From contig CAJNOJ010000275.1 of assembly GCA_905250025.1 (NCBI GenBank), forward strand, positions 60,910 through 124,909: a stretch of 64,000 nt of DNA, read 5' to 3'. The DNA comes from Adineta ricciae. Taxonomy: Eukaryota > Rotifera > Eurotatoria > Adinetida > Adinetidae. The notes under the pieces are model-generated. The model had not been told where the DNA came from and did no database searches. It saw only the letters and a program-made list of their open reading frames with translations. Every line of letters begins with the position of its first letter. The stretch's first letter is position 1. Of the stretch, positions 1 through 11,370 are shown in pieces. Made by a program: the position numbers and the translations under genes.

Positions 1-1030
1 CATCACCTTCAATCAGACGTAAGATCATCCGAACATCTCCCTATGTGCAAAACTCACCATCGAAAAGAGAACGTAAAAATGGCAAACGAAATTGAATTAA
101 TATTGAATGAACTCATTAATAACGGGAAGCAAAACTCGAAATACAGTCAAACGGAATCTGAATTGATATTTTCTTGCGCCTTTTATCCGAAGTGATAACA
201 AATGGGAGAAGGAATGAATACTCATTTGGATATAATTATTGAGAAAGTGCGCTGATTCGAAGGAAACTTTATATCTTTTTTAAAATTATTGATGGGAATA
301 GTAAAGTCAAGTCGGACGAAAAAATCAACAAAAGAGATAGATAATATGAGATTTGCTGGTGAAGAATTATTATTTGATGGTCGACTGATTCCTGTTATAG
401 ATAATTCGAAAGGACACACGTTTAAGATATGTATCGCTGAAGACAAAGAGACAATATAGTAAAATTTTCTTTGAAGATTATTGATTTACGCATCGATATA
501 CACAAACTAGCATCGACTCTCACGAAAACAAGCAACACTTTATATGAATTTTATCAAACTTTTCGTCGATCTTAATCAATTGAAAAGTAGGAGTATTTAT
601 GGCAATCATTCTGATCTTCTAATCTATTTAGATATCGAGAATTTCAATCAATTCAAAGTTCCATCCGATCAATTATTTGATATTAATGAAGCAACTGGAG
701 GTGCACCGTTTCGTGTCGCTCTAAGTCGTGTAAAACGACAAAAGCTCAAACGTACCGATTCTAAATTTTCTCCATGTGAGTATTAAAAACAAATGAATCA
801 TTCCATTGAACTTTTCGATTATCTTTTGTGACTTCATCAAGTTCTATCAATGAAAACTTCATTGGTATAAATAACTTATGCAATGTGGATTCAAATGATC
901 CAGATATATAGTATTCACCATTCTATGTTCTACCTCCAGGATTTGTTCCACGTTCACCGCATTCGTCAGAAGATGAAGTTGATGATCATGAATATTATCG
1001 TGTTAATGGAATGCCACCAAATTTCCGAGG
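1..1030 (+). pseudogene. unclassified coding remnants at the left edge
   Basis: Three separate open stretches lie on the plus strand: 1-195 (open from the window edge to a TGA), 292-459 and 544-775. The last ends at a plausible splice donor (CCAT|GTGAGT). A further exon-like stretch at about 870-1030 has acidic, proline-rich coding potential. They use different frames and no single splice pattern joins them all, so I read this as the 3' part of a decayed or multi-exon gene entering from the left. The family is not recognised. Codon use resembles that of the real genes here, which is the main reason to list it. Confidence 0.3.
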
Positions 1031-1810
1031 TCATTTTTTATTAATTCGTACTTTCATTAATGATTTATCTGATTGTTATAGAATAAGATAACAAGAATCG
1101 ACGTTAAAAAAATTCTATTTATTGATATTATTCGAAAGGTTCAAGCATATACTGTTTATGCAGGAGATGCTAATATTCAAATAATTAAATTTTGCTCAAC
1201 ATTTCTTTTTATGATATGAACATAGTACTTATTTTCAATATCTCTATGTTCTTATTCTTTTAACTGAGTGCTTGGATCTTTTCCTCTTAGAACATTTGTT
1301 TCTTTCGTTTTTTCGATTCTTCATGATCTATGTTGTGAAAATGCAGGCCATGTTTTTTTTATTTGTGACAATCTGTAAATTTTTTTGAAAACATTATAAA
1401 AATTGATGAAATAAAATTGTTTAATCTCTTGTTCATGATTAATTAGAAAGAATCTTCAATAAGAGCAACATCGACGTATTTTATTTTATTGATGAATAAT
1501 AAAACTAGTCTAAATCATCTTATTTAGAGACAGAATTTCTTTTTATGTAGATTGTTGTCCTTTTTGCTAGTAAAGAAAAAGCGAAAATTGTGAATTCATC
1601 CTAAACTTATGTCACTTCATATCGATTGAACGAATAGCTTGTTTATTTCAATAACGGATTCGGTGCACATATATTAATCGTATTCTATCGTTCAAATAAT
1701 GTCTTCATATCGAATAGGCGAAGAACTGTTCTATTTCGATGAAACAATTTCATAACTATGGCGTAATTCTGAATAATAACTTAAACTAGCAATTATTCCA
1801 TACAATTGTA

Positions 1811-2002
1811 CCCAGGTCGAACAATCCCGTACTCGGATCCCACGTCGGATCCGAAACATGGATTTCCTGGATTTTCTAAGGGTCATCATAGAATATAGCT
1901 AGAAAGATCGATCATAAAATTTGCAACAACCGACGGGAATTTTCTAGTCGGATTCCAATGCAATTCCGTTTCCAGGAATCCGATCGGATTTGTTGACCTG
2001 GG
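1811..2002. mobile_element. short TIR element, CCCAGGTC family, TA-flanked
   Basis: The left end CCCAGGTCGAACAAT and the inverted right end (reverse complement CCCAGGTCAACAAAT) bound a 192-bp non-coding segment flanked by TA on both sides (1809-1810 and 2003-2004). Size, inverted ends and TA flanks fit a Tc1/mariner-type MITE. The same CCCAGGTC end recurs at 54475 and 57894 in longer GC-rich elements. Confidence 0.5.
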
Positions 2003-2004
2003 TA

Positions 2005-3135
2005 TATCACAGTTATTATATTGTAAAAAACTAATCGGAAGTTAGCTGATAGCAGGACTATGGATGTTTTAAAGTAAGATACTACAGCGTTCTTGTAGAT
2101 TTCATAATTATCGTTAAAACCACCTGTTTAGGGATATTGAAAAGCGGTTTAACTTTTCCAATAAGCTAAACGTCTTGTTTTCTAAGAGAATCGATAAAAT
2201 TTGGTGTTTCGAAGCTTTTCCACGTTTTCTTATTTATTAAAATACCATAGGGTAATTAATTCATCAAAATGAATTGACAGCAAATTGTTAGAGCACCTCG
2301 ATGAGGGAGCTGTCATTCTATTTATATGAAAGATAATGAATGTTCTAACTCACCCTTCAACACAAAAACCAGATACCCAGCTTAGGGATAGCAATTTAAC
2401 TTAACTTTAAATGTTCTAGTTAACGTCACCTCTGCGGTAAACCGTAGCTCAATTTTATAGTTGTTGGCTTTAAAAAGAAATAAAAGATCATGTGACTGTT
2501 TTTTTCAGGTTGAGAAACAATCATTTTTTGTTTTTGTTTTATTTATCATCGAATAAGATTTGAAAAAATGAAATTAACACACTGAGGGATGCTGCATGAA
2601 GCTCTATCAGCAAACTATATCGTCGAACTTATTACAATCATCTGTTTTCTTTAACTAAAAAAACGTCAAATGTTGCAAAACAATCAGTGAAAACTGACTG
2701 GGTAACATTTAGTGTTCTCGAAGGCAAAACATACATATACATAATTAAAATGGATCTCTAATCTAACCTGTAGAGTTTTCATATTCCATCACAGTTTTTA
2801 GTTAAAAAAACTAATTCAGAGATGTTAATTCCTTTTGATGAAAATAGAATCGGTTTCCAAAGGAGCCAAAATCATAAAAGATGTCCTTGTTTTCAATTTT
2901 TTAATTTACCACTATCTGTGAAAACAGAATCCACTGCGCATACGTATTCTAACGCCACCTTTCTGCGCACGCCAACAATTCGTAACTGTTGAAATGGTTA
3001 CACGTCGTTTGTTTTCGTCAAAAACATATATAAATACATCACCACCATGAGTTACTACTCATAACGAACAAAACTAAATATTTTTCATCGCTTCCAGCCT
3101 CTACGGTACAGTCTGCTGCACGATTGAAATACAAC
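2005..3135. other. intergenic, nothing recognised
   Basis: AT-rich sequence with no sustained open frame on either strand. The part just before 3136 probably holds the promoter of the F-box fragment, but I see no diagnostic motif. Confidence 0.5.
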
Positions 3136-3285
3136 ATGCACACATTTTCAACATTACCCGTCGAACTAGTCTATCGAATTATGGATAATCAAAATGAGCA
3201 GACGCTATTTTGTTCAATGCAAAATATTTGTCGACGGCTCAATCAGATCCTGAGTACTTACCAGCGATATCAAGTAAGTTTACTT
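3136..3285 (+). pseudogene. F-box protein, truncated first exon
   Basis: The ATG at 3136 opens a reading frame with an N-terminal F-box (LPVELVYRIMDN, then a NICRRLNQIL-like second helix), the same layout as the intact F-box genes at 31-32 kb and 42-43 kb. F-box domains bind Skp1 and recruit substrates to SCF ubiquitin ligases. The exon runs to about 3272 and ends in a donor-like AAGTAAGT. At 3287 the sequence switches abruptly into a dispersed repeat, and no leucine-rich-repeat exon follows. The gene is therefore cut by repeat insertion or rearrangement. The family call is firm; its inactivity is inferred. Confidence 0.7.
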
Positions 3286-3286
3286 G

Positions 3287-3598
3287 AGTAGCTGCCTAAT
3301 TCGACTTATAATATAAGTGACCAATTCCTACCACCCTTAGGAATAGAAATAGATTTAGTTTTACTTATACATATATGCACCCATACCCCTGTGAGTATAG
3401 GAATAGAAATAGATTTAGTTTTACTTATACATATATACCCTCACACCCCTGTGAGTTTAGGAATAGAAATAGATTTAGTTTTACTTATACATATATGCAC
3501 CCATACCCCTGTGAGTATAGGAATAGAAATAGATTTAGTTTTACTTATACATATATGCACCCATACCCCTGTGAGTATAGGAATAGAAATAGATTTAG
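3287..3598 (+). repeat. dispersed repeat M1 with 60-bp tandem array
   Basis: 3287-3376 is one copy of a ~90-bp dispersed repeat (begins AGTAGCTGCCTAATTCGACT), also present at 18015 and 46977. From about 3340 its second half plus a CACCC-rich linker is repeated about 4.3 times with an exact 60-bp period. Units differ at only a few positions. A single N at 3599 ends the array. The array is translatable in two frames, giving repetitive peptides, which I regard as fortuitous. Confidence 0.85.
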
Positions 3599-3599
3599 N

Positions 3600-4629
3600 G
3601 TCTGATTATTATTCTATTGAAAATTTAAACAATACAATTATTTATATTTATAAATATATTGTTCCAATATCATATGTATTAAGTAATCTTGGAAATCTGT
3701 TAAGTGCTTTAGTATTTTCTAAAAAGTCATGGAAAAAAAATGTTTGCGTATTCTATTTTAATATATGTCTTCTTATAAATTTATGTTTTACTAATTCGAC
3801 CATGCTCGCAACTATGATTACTATCGGTTTTGACATTAATCTTCAAAATTCAAATATTATTTTATGTAAATTATATCTTTATTTCTCATTTGTTTTTGCT
3901 ACACTTTCTCCAACTATTCTTATTCTTGCTTGCGTTGATCGTTTATTAATATCTTCCCAAAATGTTGATACTCGTCTATATAGTTCAAAACGTTTAGCTT
4001 ATTTTTCTATAAGTATAAGTACATTTTTTTGGACTGTATTTAATTTTCATATACTCGTTAAAGTTGGTCGTCAAGAAATTTATCCATCATATTTTATTTG
4101 TTATTATGATCTTTCAAAATTTTATCTTAATTTTATTTCTTATTCCTTAGCAAGTATTAATATTATTTTTTGTTTAATTATGGTTATTCTTTTGATATTT
4201 GCTTTTCAAAATGTTCGCCATATTCGAACTATCCCACGAGAAAAACGAAATCAAATTCGATCAATGACAAAAAAAGATTTTCAATTGCTTCGTTGTTTAT
4301 TTGCTCAAGGTACTGTATTTATTTTTTGTGGTACAATAATAACTATGTATTATGTTTACGATGCAATAACAAAAGATCAGTCAAAAACATCATTACATCG
4401 CACAATTGATAGTTTTTTAAATCGTTTCTTTACTTTTATTTATCAGCTTTCATACTATAGCAATTTTTTCATATTTCTAATGATTTCAAGAGCTTTTCGA
4501 TATGAATTGAAACGAATTATTTACAACTTATTTGGTCATGCTGTAGTTCCACTACGTGATGAAGGAAATAGGCAAGATAATATAGAAATAAATGTTGTTA
4601 ATGTCAGTACTATTGAATTACCGCGTTAG
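3600..4629 (+). pseudogene. rhodopsin-like 7TM receptor, 5' end missing
   Basis: This is a 343-codon open frame with at least six hydrophobic helices. A TM1 signature (NLGNLLSALVFS, the GN motif), a TM3 end CVDRLLISS in place of DRY, and a basic cytoplasmic stretch before TM6 place it with class A receptors of the FMRFamide/peptide type abundant in bdelloids. The C-terminal tail begins after SRAFRYELKR. The true start is lost at the N at 3599; upstream there is only tandem repeat, so the ATG-containing N-terminus is missing or misassembled. The ligand is unknown. It could be intact in the genome if the N marks an assembly error. Confidence 0.75.
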
Positions 4630-5671
4630 CTATTTAATAAAATTGTTTGAAGAAAAAGTTATATTTTAAAATATATTGGAGATCTTTTTAGCATTTGTGA
4701 TAGACAGGAAAAATAATCTTGATAGTTTATATATTAATAATGTTTTTGCAAGAAAAATAAATCGTTTTAAATTGATATGTGCACGACGAAATAACCACAG
4801 CAGAGCGAATAGGAAATGCGAACTTATCATTCGTTGTTTCTTTACTTATTACATCTATTTTTCATCTAACAAATATGGTGTTTTACTCAGTAATTATTGA
4901 AATTATTATTTAATTCAGCATCGGATATTTACTTATTGAACATTCAATTTATTTACTAAGTACATACAAATTTTACTTGGTGCTTTAACAGGTGTCATTT
5001 GTAATTGAAGATTCAAGTTGAATATGTGTGATTGATGCCGAATACGAATACTAATACACTGTGTTTCGATCTTTTGTGAGATCATTCACAAGTCTTTTTT
5101 GTTTTTGAATCTAATAGTACATTTTAAGAACGAAGCTGCGGATGAAAACAGAATGTTTGTAGATTAAACTCACCCTCAAAGTCTAAATTCGTCACTGTAT
5201 AGGATAAAAAGTAAAACTGAAGACAATCGTATACTTTTTATTGTTTCTTAAAATCTTGGGGTGAGCGTTATAGAAAAGCCACAAGCTATATATCTCACAC
5301 TGATATGTTCATAGAGACTATACAATGAAAGAAGATTTAACTATATCCATACTATATAAGGACTATCAATTTGTCTATTCAGTATTCATTTTTACGTATC
5401 ATATGTAGAAAAGGAAATCGATAGTCAATAAGGATAAACGCGCAGCATAGAAATGAAAAGAAAGCATTCAAGATCAGTTGTATACAGTACTACAGTATAT
5501 CATGAATCTGTTACAGAAAGTCGCACATGCATGTTTTTTCTCTTCCTTTTGATTTATTTTCACAATATTTTATGCTTCATCTTTGCCTCGAACATCCGAG
5601 AAGGTTCTAGAAGTTTTCATATTAAGAGTATATAAAGGGAGAACAAATGTATTTCGAAAAAAGACAAAATT
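4630..5671. other. intergenic, nothing recognised
   Basis: AT-rich, with only short open frames and no domain-like sequence. Polyadenylation-like AATAAA motifs follow the receptor at about 4635. Confidence 0.45.
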
Positions 5672-6456
5672 ATGGATATGGGTGTTGATTTCGAATTAGA
5701 AATGAAGATATCACGTAGGGAGCTCCGAGCACTTTTGCTTCATGAATTCAGTTTGGATTGCAAAGCAACGGAGGCAACATATGTAGCACGATGGACAAGA
5801 ATGTAATCTCTATTCGCACAGCGCAACATTAGTTCCGTTGATTCAAGAATGGCAACTTGGAACTCGACAATTTGTCTCATCCCAGAAGACCATCAGAGGT
5901 GAATATGGACCATTTAAAGCGGCTTATCGAAGAAGATTTTAAGTTAACTTCACGGTGTTTAGCAGAACAGCTTGGGTGCTCCCATACTACAGTGGAAATA
6001 CATCTGCACGAATTGGGCAAAACGTGGAAATATGGAGTTTGGATACCACATGATCTGTCACCACATCAGCTCCTATACAGAGTCGATGCTTATATGGAAT
6101 TAATGACGTCTCACCGCAACTACCAATGGCTCGGCAATCTTATTATTGGCGATGAGAAGTGGGTGTTATATATTAACTGCACACGCAAGCGACAGTGGCT
6201 AGGAGCTAGACAAACAGTTGCAGCAAAACTTCATGGAAAGCAGGACAGAATTAATTTTTTGCATGACAACGCCAGACCTCACATTGCAAAGTCGACTCGT
6301 GAAAAACTATTGTAGCTCGAATGGATTACACTTCCACATCCACCATACTCTCCTGACTTGGCTCCAACAAATTACCATTTGTTTCGTTCTCTTTCTCTGC
6401 CAGAGCGTTGGCAACAAGTCATAGATAGTAATGGAGCATACATTGTTGAAAATTAG
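5672..6456 (+). mobile_element. mariner transposase, inactive
   Basis: The reading frame starts MDMGVDFELE and includes the mariner N-terminal helix-turn-helix (RELRALLLHEF, KATEAT) and the linker region (RRPSEV, HTTVEIHLHELG). The catalytic landmarks GDEKW, HDNARPH and YSPDLAP are all present. Damage: the frame shifts between about 5804 and 5857, roughly 60 residues between the first two catalytic Asp blocks are deleted, TAG interrupts the frame at 6313, and the third Asp of DD34D is replaced by Asn (TNYH where the family has SDYH). No clear terminal inverted repeats are visible. A fossil mariner next to the acyltransferase gene. Confidence 0.9.
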
Positions 6457-6571
6457 TTGTATTTTTTGGAAAAAAGCGCAAAAAATTTCTTGCCAGTCCA
6501 ATAAAAAAAAATCTCTGTTAGATACTTTAACAGAAACCAATGCCACATAGGAATTTATGAGCTTTGAAACA

Positions 6572-7939
6572 TCAAGAACTACCATGGTGTCTTCGGAAAC
6601 CAGTCGTTTCCAAAGGAGTAACAGTAGCAAAATTCTCTTGAATATCTTTTGTCCATGCTTCTAAAAATTTATCTTTTCGTTCTCCTTTTGGAATTCTAAC
6701 AGCTACTTGTGCACCTCCATTATCTTTTGTCCAACGTCCATCTTTTCCCTTAATAGGATTCAATTGAAATATTCGAAAATAAAATTTAAATGATACTGCT
6801 GTATGGAATCGACATTGATTGATCATACCCAAATTAACTTCATTTGCCCAATCATATTTAAAATTTGAATTAAAAATAACTTCATTCTGATCTAATATAT
6901 AATTGACACGACCATCTTTGATAAGTTGTCTTGTTAACACATCAGCTGAAACAAGCCATTTTTCGAGAAAATCCTCATTACGAATCGTTTTAATTGCTTG
7001 TCGAATTATTTTCGCAGTAGAAGGTAAAGAAAGTGAATCTGTAAACTGAGAAGATGGTATTGAAATAATGTAATTTCCGACATGTTCCTGTGTCACTAAT
7101 GAATCACAAATACCACGATAATTAATAATCATACGAGCACGTTGGATATGTTCATCCGTCGTAAGAAAAAAATATTTATTTAAAGTAATAATAATATAAG
7201 CACATAGTGTATCATGAATCGTCACTTCTTCATCATCACATTTACCAATACTCTGTAATCTAATAAGTTGTTCAGAAGAAAAAGATAGATTGATTTGTTC
7301 AGTTTCGGATTTTCCTTTGATAAAACGCCCAAAAAATGATTCAATCTTTTCAGCTTTTTCTGATATTTCCTTAATAAGCGGAAAAGAAAGGTCCAATTTT
7401 TCTTTGTTGAGTAAACACCGTTGAAAAATAGGACGAGGTGGTAAAGGTTCAAGATGTTGATAAATTTGAGAAAGATCATTTAGAAAACGGATATTTGAAT
7501 AGGCGTCACCAACTAAGTGTGAAGTACTTGTACCAACAATATATTCCTTACTACGAAGTAAATAAGTAACCTTAAATCGAAGAAGTGGTTCAACTTCAAT
7601 TTTATATTGAACGGAATCAATAAATGGTTCAAGTATTGTTTTATCATCAACAACAACAGGTAAATCTGGCCAACATTCTAGTTCATTATTTTCGGTGTAA
7701 TTAAATGGAATAGAATTATCAGAACATTCAATCATGTATTCGTCACAATTAACAATAATACGACCAGTTAGAATCGGCCATATAGAAAGCGTTTCGCTAA
7801 GAGCATTTCGTAATCGATCGACATTAAGAGTTGGATAAACAAAAACATTATCAATGCTCGCAAAGATCAAATCCGTACCAAGTAGTGTAATTCGACGACC
7901 ATTTCCTGACGGAATGGATGCATCAATGTAACAAGTCAT
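6572..7939 (-). CDS. BAHD-type acyltransferase (transferase family, HXXXD)
   Basis: This intact 455-residue frame has the length of the plant and fungal BAHD family, which moves acyl groups from acyl-CoA to alcohols or amines in the cytosol. The catalytic HXXXD is visible as TSHLVGDAYS near residue 145, and the C-terminal structural block that is DFGWG in plants appears as YDWANEVNLG near residue 380. The N-terminus (FVYPTLNVDRLRNALSETL) matches the family's first helix. No intron is needed. The 3' end lies about 115 bp from the dead mariner. BAHD enzymes are unusual in animals, and bdelloids are known for acquiring plant and fungal genes, so horizontal origin is likely. Substrate cannot be told. 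Confidence 0.85.
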   Translation of the reverse strand: MTCYIDASIPSGNGRRITLLGTDLIFASIDNVFVYPTLNVDRLRNALSETLSIWPILTGRIIVNCDEYMIECSDNSIPFNYTENNELECWPDLPVVVDDKTILEPFIDSVQYKIEVEPLLRFKVTYLLRSKEYIVGTSTSHLVGDAYSNIRFLNDLSQIYQHLEPLPPRPIFQRCLLNKEKLDLSFPLIKEISEKAEKIESFFGRFIKGKSETEQINLSFSSEQLIRLQSIGKCDDEEVTIHDTLCAYIIITLNKYFFLTTDEHIQRARMIINYRGICDSLVTQEHVGNYIISIPSSQFTDSLSLPSTAKIIRQAIKTIRNEDFLEKWLVSADVLTRQLIKDGRVNYILDQNEVIFNSNFKYDWANEVNLGMINQCRFHTAVSFKFYFRIFQLNPIKGKDGRWTKDNGGAQVAVRIPKGERKDKFLEAWTKDIQENFATVTPLETTGFRRHHGSS

Positions 7940-8105
7940 TTTAAATCTGATTTTTTTAAAATCTGTATTTTTGTTGTCGTATATATGTAAAAACTATAAA
8001 GTAACCATTAAAGTCCTACAAATGACTTGTTTTTCTCTTTATTGATAAAAAAATGTAGGTCAGAGATACAAAAGAACCGGAAATTTTTTGATTGGCCCTT
8101 TTCTT

Positions 8106-8450
8106 CTAGCTAAAAATAATCGCAGATGGCGCAAAATACTTCTCTGACATAATTGACAATTGAAAGAAGAATTTCATCGTTTGATAAACTTCGATATCAA
8201 AGTTAGGGGTGCAACAACGAAAAGTTTTAGATTTCGTAAGCAAGATGGGGTGGGTGTGGGTGTGGGTGAGGCTGAAGGTGTAAATATCTAGAATAATGAT
8301 GCGCAGACTCCCATCCTCACACACCCTGTTCGTAAAGCTGCCGATGTGCTCGGTTTCCTTTTTATTATTATCACTGGAAAAGTTAACACTTTCATTGACT
8401 GCACCATTTATACTGGCATTCTCTTCTTTGTTTGATTGATCACAAGCCAT
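8106..8450 (-). CDS. hypothetical protein, low support
   Basis: A 114-codon frame starts MACDQSNKEENASINGAV. The first ~50 residues are hydrophilic and look codable; the rest reads through a telomere-like tract (a Thr-His run) and becomes hydrophobic, which is atypical. It could be a first exon whose gene was broken by the tract, or chance. Confidence 0.2.
   Translation of the reverse strand: MACDQSNKEENASINGAVNESVNFSSDNNKKETEHIGSFTNRVCEDGSLRIIILDIYTFSLTHTHTHPILLTKSKTFRCCTPNFDIEVYQTMKFFFQLSIMSEKYFAPSAIIFS
8240..8272 (+). repeat. telomere-like tract (GGGTGTGGGTGAGG)
   Basis: This run of GGGTGTGGG/GGTGAGG units has no local tandem parent. An opposing CCTCACACACCC sits about 50 bp downstream (8311-8325). 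Adineta telomeres are reported as TGTGGG repeats, so it resembles internal telomeric sequence. Confidence 0.55.
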
Positions 8451-8624
8451 GTTTCTCGGCAGGATCGACTCACATTCATATACTTATATTTTTCAAAATT
8501 TTATTGTTTACTGAAAATGTTTTTTTTCGATGTTTGAATCTTATTGTATATGTATTCATGAACATATAATAAATATGAAACAGTAAATGAGGTTTTCTAT
8601 TGCAATTAAGCAGTTTCATCATCA

Positions 8625-9185
8625 ATTATCAACACCATGACGACTATGATGATGTTTAAATATGATTGCCAGATGATGTGATAATTTCGTCGCAACCGCG
8701 GCGCACTGTTATCGCAATTAAAAACATGGGCATTTTTCGTAAATTCAGATTGAAATTTAGTAGACCATGGTATGGATTCCGGTAACATCTGAATTTTTAT
8801 CCCACTTTCTAAAATCAACTGATTCATCTTGAACTTCCGACACATAATGGAATAAATACTCAACATCTGCAATGATCTTTGGATGATTAATTTGACCAAT
8901 ATAATTATAGAACAATCCTTTTTCTAATATACAATTTTCTTTTCTCCTCTTTCCTCTTGTTCATATCGTTTATTAATTAAGTTGTAGAGTTTGCGATAAT
9001 AAGTATTATATTTAGCCCTGTTTTCATCAGAGTGAGTGTTATCACAAACTGTAGAGAAGTGTTTCACATTATTTTCCTTTAATCGAATTTCTTCACTTAA
9101 GATAATGAACTGGTACTTCTTGTATGCTTTGCTATAAGATAATGCAGGATTTGCAATTTTAAATCTGAGAAATATGGGGATCAGA
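8625..9185 (-). pseudogene. unclassified coding remnant
   Basis: On the minus strand a protein-like frame runs from about 9185 to 8940 (a Lys/Glu/Tyr-rich helical stretch including KAYKKYQFIILSEEI). It continues after a frame change to about 8770 (YIGQINHPKIIADVEYLF, KWDKNSDVTG) and after another to about 8690 (FTKNAHVFNCDNSAPRLRR). Good codon use and continuity across frames indicate a decayed gene. I do not recognise the family. Confidence 0.3.
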
Positions 9186-10413
9186 TTATTCCACTTGTAC
9201 TCATAAAGGAAGCTTTAGTCATTAGAAATATGCACACATATTATTGCCACTTCTTCAAAATACCGATGTATTTTATAAGGTCCATTACTATACTTTCGTC
9301 TTAAGAAATGAAATCTTGTTTCATATAAAATCGCACCTATCTATTCAGTAACTGTGTTCAATTCAGAATTATTTTCTTCGTAAACCATAATTTGTACAGT
9401 GTAAAACGACGTTTATTCAGCTAAATAATATCAAATACAAGAAAATTTTCTTTAAATTGAAAAATAGGTAATCGAAATTGTTTTCACGTCCCTTATATGA
9501 TGATACAATACTAAAAACAGAAAGCAAATAGCGAACAATATTTAGTAATCAACTTACCTATATTTCACTATTTCTGTTCTAACACCAAAAAATGTACATT
9601 ACAGTTCCTATTCAATGAAATTGTAAATAAAAAGAAATAAACCGATGCGAACACAACAAAGCACAGAATTTTGCGATAATCTTATTATCGACAAACAATG
9701 TAATAAAGTCAACCTCGTCAATATAACCCTTAATAACATAAGATATAAACGGAAAAGAAAAAAGAATAATATCACAAAGAGAACAAACAAACTCACAGAT
9801 TGTACCGAACAAGCGCTGTAACCATCCATATACACAGATTGACTAATGATAGTAGGCTATAAGTGATAAATATAAAAAATTATTTCAGACCTTCAGTTTT
9901 TCGTCAATTTTATGATCTTCGAATTAGAAAAGTTAATGTTTTATTTTTTTCAATTTAAGAGATAAAGTACTGAGAAGCGATACTAATGCAACAACCAGAA
10001 TTATCTATAGCTATATGAAAAAAGTAATTAAATCTGGTACGATTTCGTCTCATAGCTGTTTCTACCGTTGTATTAAATTCTTTTTTTATATTGATTATGT
10101 AGACTTGAAACCACTTGCTGAGACTGTAAATCCGTCGAAATCGATAGTGGTATTCTATTCTTTTGTAAAATCGCAGTCCCCACCCGTTATCTCTTACTAA
10201 ATCGATTGTTCCAAAATTCATCACAGCAATCTTACACATCCAATTAGTGCCAGAGATCTCGATATTCGAATTTAGAGTGATTAACTGTTTATAGTGTACT
10301 ACGCTTCTATTTCCAAAAGAAATGAGAATATTTTATAATAGATATATTTATTTTGTAAAGACAAAGACGTACATTAATATTCGAACTTAGAAATCAGTCA
10401 TGGATAGATATAG
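9186..10413. other. intergenic, nothing recognised
   Basis: AT-rich. Open frames at 9608-9835 and 9955-10239 are short, hydrophobic or low in complexity and have no partner signals. Confidence 0.45.
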
Positions 10414-11370
10414 TTATGAATTCAATGGTGTTACTTGATTGGTCAGTATATTGATTTGACCATTACCACGTCGGCATGATATTTTGTGAAACAACCGAAT
10501 GAGTTCCTTCCTGTATATACTAGCCGAAACAATGTACATAATGAAGGGTGTAGTATACGATGCATAAAAAAGTAGCTGACAGAATACATACGCAATAAAA
10601 AACTCGACCGTAGTTGAAAGTGTATTTGCCATAATCGCTATTAAATTACCGGCGCCAGAGGGTGCTGCAAGCAAAATGGTAGCGATCACTTGAAGAATGA
10701 GCATACGAGCAAGTTGACTTTCAGTGCGACGATAGCGTGCACCTGCAGCAGGAGCAACATTCGTTTTTTTAATATTGTAGATGGTCAGAGTACCAAAGAC
10801 TGCCATGAGAACAGGCGCAATAATAGCATATGAAAGGCTTTGTATGATTGTATACACTTGTTTGTAGGTAGTATCACCACGAATACGGCATCCTAGCGTG
10901 TCGGTCGACCGTAGTTCAGTCATAATTAAAGTGTTGAGATGAAAGAGTGCAATCGAAATAAGGATAAATAGAATAACCCACCGGCTTACTTTGACATTGC
11001 TAAACGAACGTAAGCGAACATTACTGGAACTGGCACAGAATCGATCGATCGACGTAACTACAGTCAGGAACGATGAGGATATTGCAGATGTTTGAGAGAA
11101 AAATGAAACTGTTTTACATAAAATAATAGAAGTTCGGGTTACATCAAGTTGATATCCATCACTTAAGAGACGGAAAGTAAGAATCACACTTGCAGAGAAA
11201 AGGTTGGTGCAAGCAAGAGCCAGAAAATAACGAGAACAAGCATGATTATACAGAGCAGGCCTAGTCAGCACAACAATATTGAGTGAGTTTCCTAGCGTGC
11301 CAAAAAACATAATTATTGGTAGAATAATTCGTCTTGATTCAGTGCCAAGCTGTATTAATGAGGTAGCCAT
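10414..11370 (-). CDS. rhodopsin-like 7TM receptor
   Basis: This intact single-exon frame of 318 residues has seven hydrophobic helices. TM1 carries GTLGNSLNIVVL (GN motif). The cysteine at the top of TM3 (IILCKTVSFF) and one in the second extracellular loop (TLGCRI) can form the class A disulfide. TM3 ends in SIDRFCASS, a DRF variant of DRY. TM7 reads YTTPFIMYIV, lacking the exact NPxxY, and is followed by a basic helix-8 region. The short N-terminus lacks a signal peptide, as usual. This is the FMRFamide/peptide-receptor-like group expanded in bdelloids; the ligand is unknown. Confidence 0.85.
   Translation of the reverse strand: MATSLIQLGTESRRIILPIIMFFGTLGNSLNIVVLTRPALYNHACSRYFLALACTNLFSASVILTFRLLSDGYQLDVTRTSIILCKTVSFFSQTSAISSSFLTVVTSIDRFCASSSNVRLRSFSNVKVSRWVILFILISIALFHLNTLIMTELRSTDTLGCRIRGDTTYKQVYTIIQSLSYAIIAPVLMAVFGTLTIYNIKKTNVAPAAGARYRRTESQLARMLILQVIATILLAAPSGAGNLIAIMANTLSTTVEFFIAYVFCQLLFYASYTTPFIMYIVSASIYRKELIRLFHKISCRRGNGQINILTNQVTPLNS

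Noticed and set aside
292-775. Argonaute N-terminal domain remnant
   Set aside because: A faint FDGR plus TFKICI resemblance needs a frameshift and lacks any PAZ or PIWI motif; too weak to call.
3340-3598. CRISPR-like regular 60-bp repeats
   Set aside because: Units are contiguous without unique spacers, and the host is a eukaryote; it is a plain tandem array.
9608-9835. Hydrophobic minus-strand frames
   Set aside because: Two overlapping short frames, AT-driven, without start context or partner exons.
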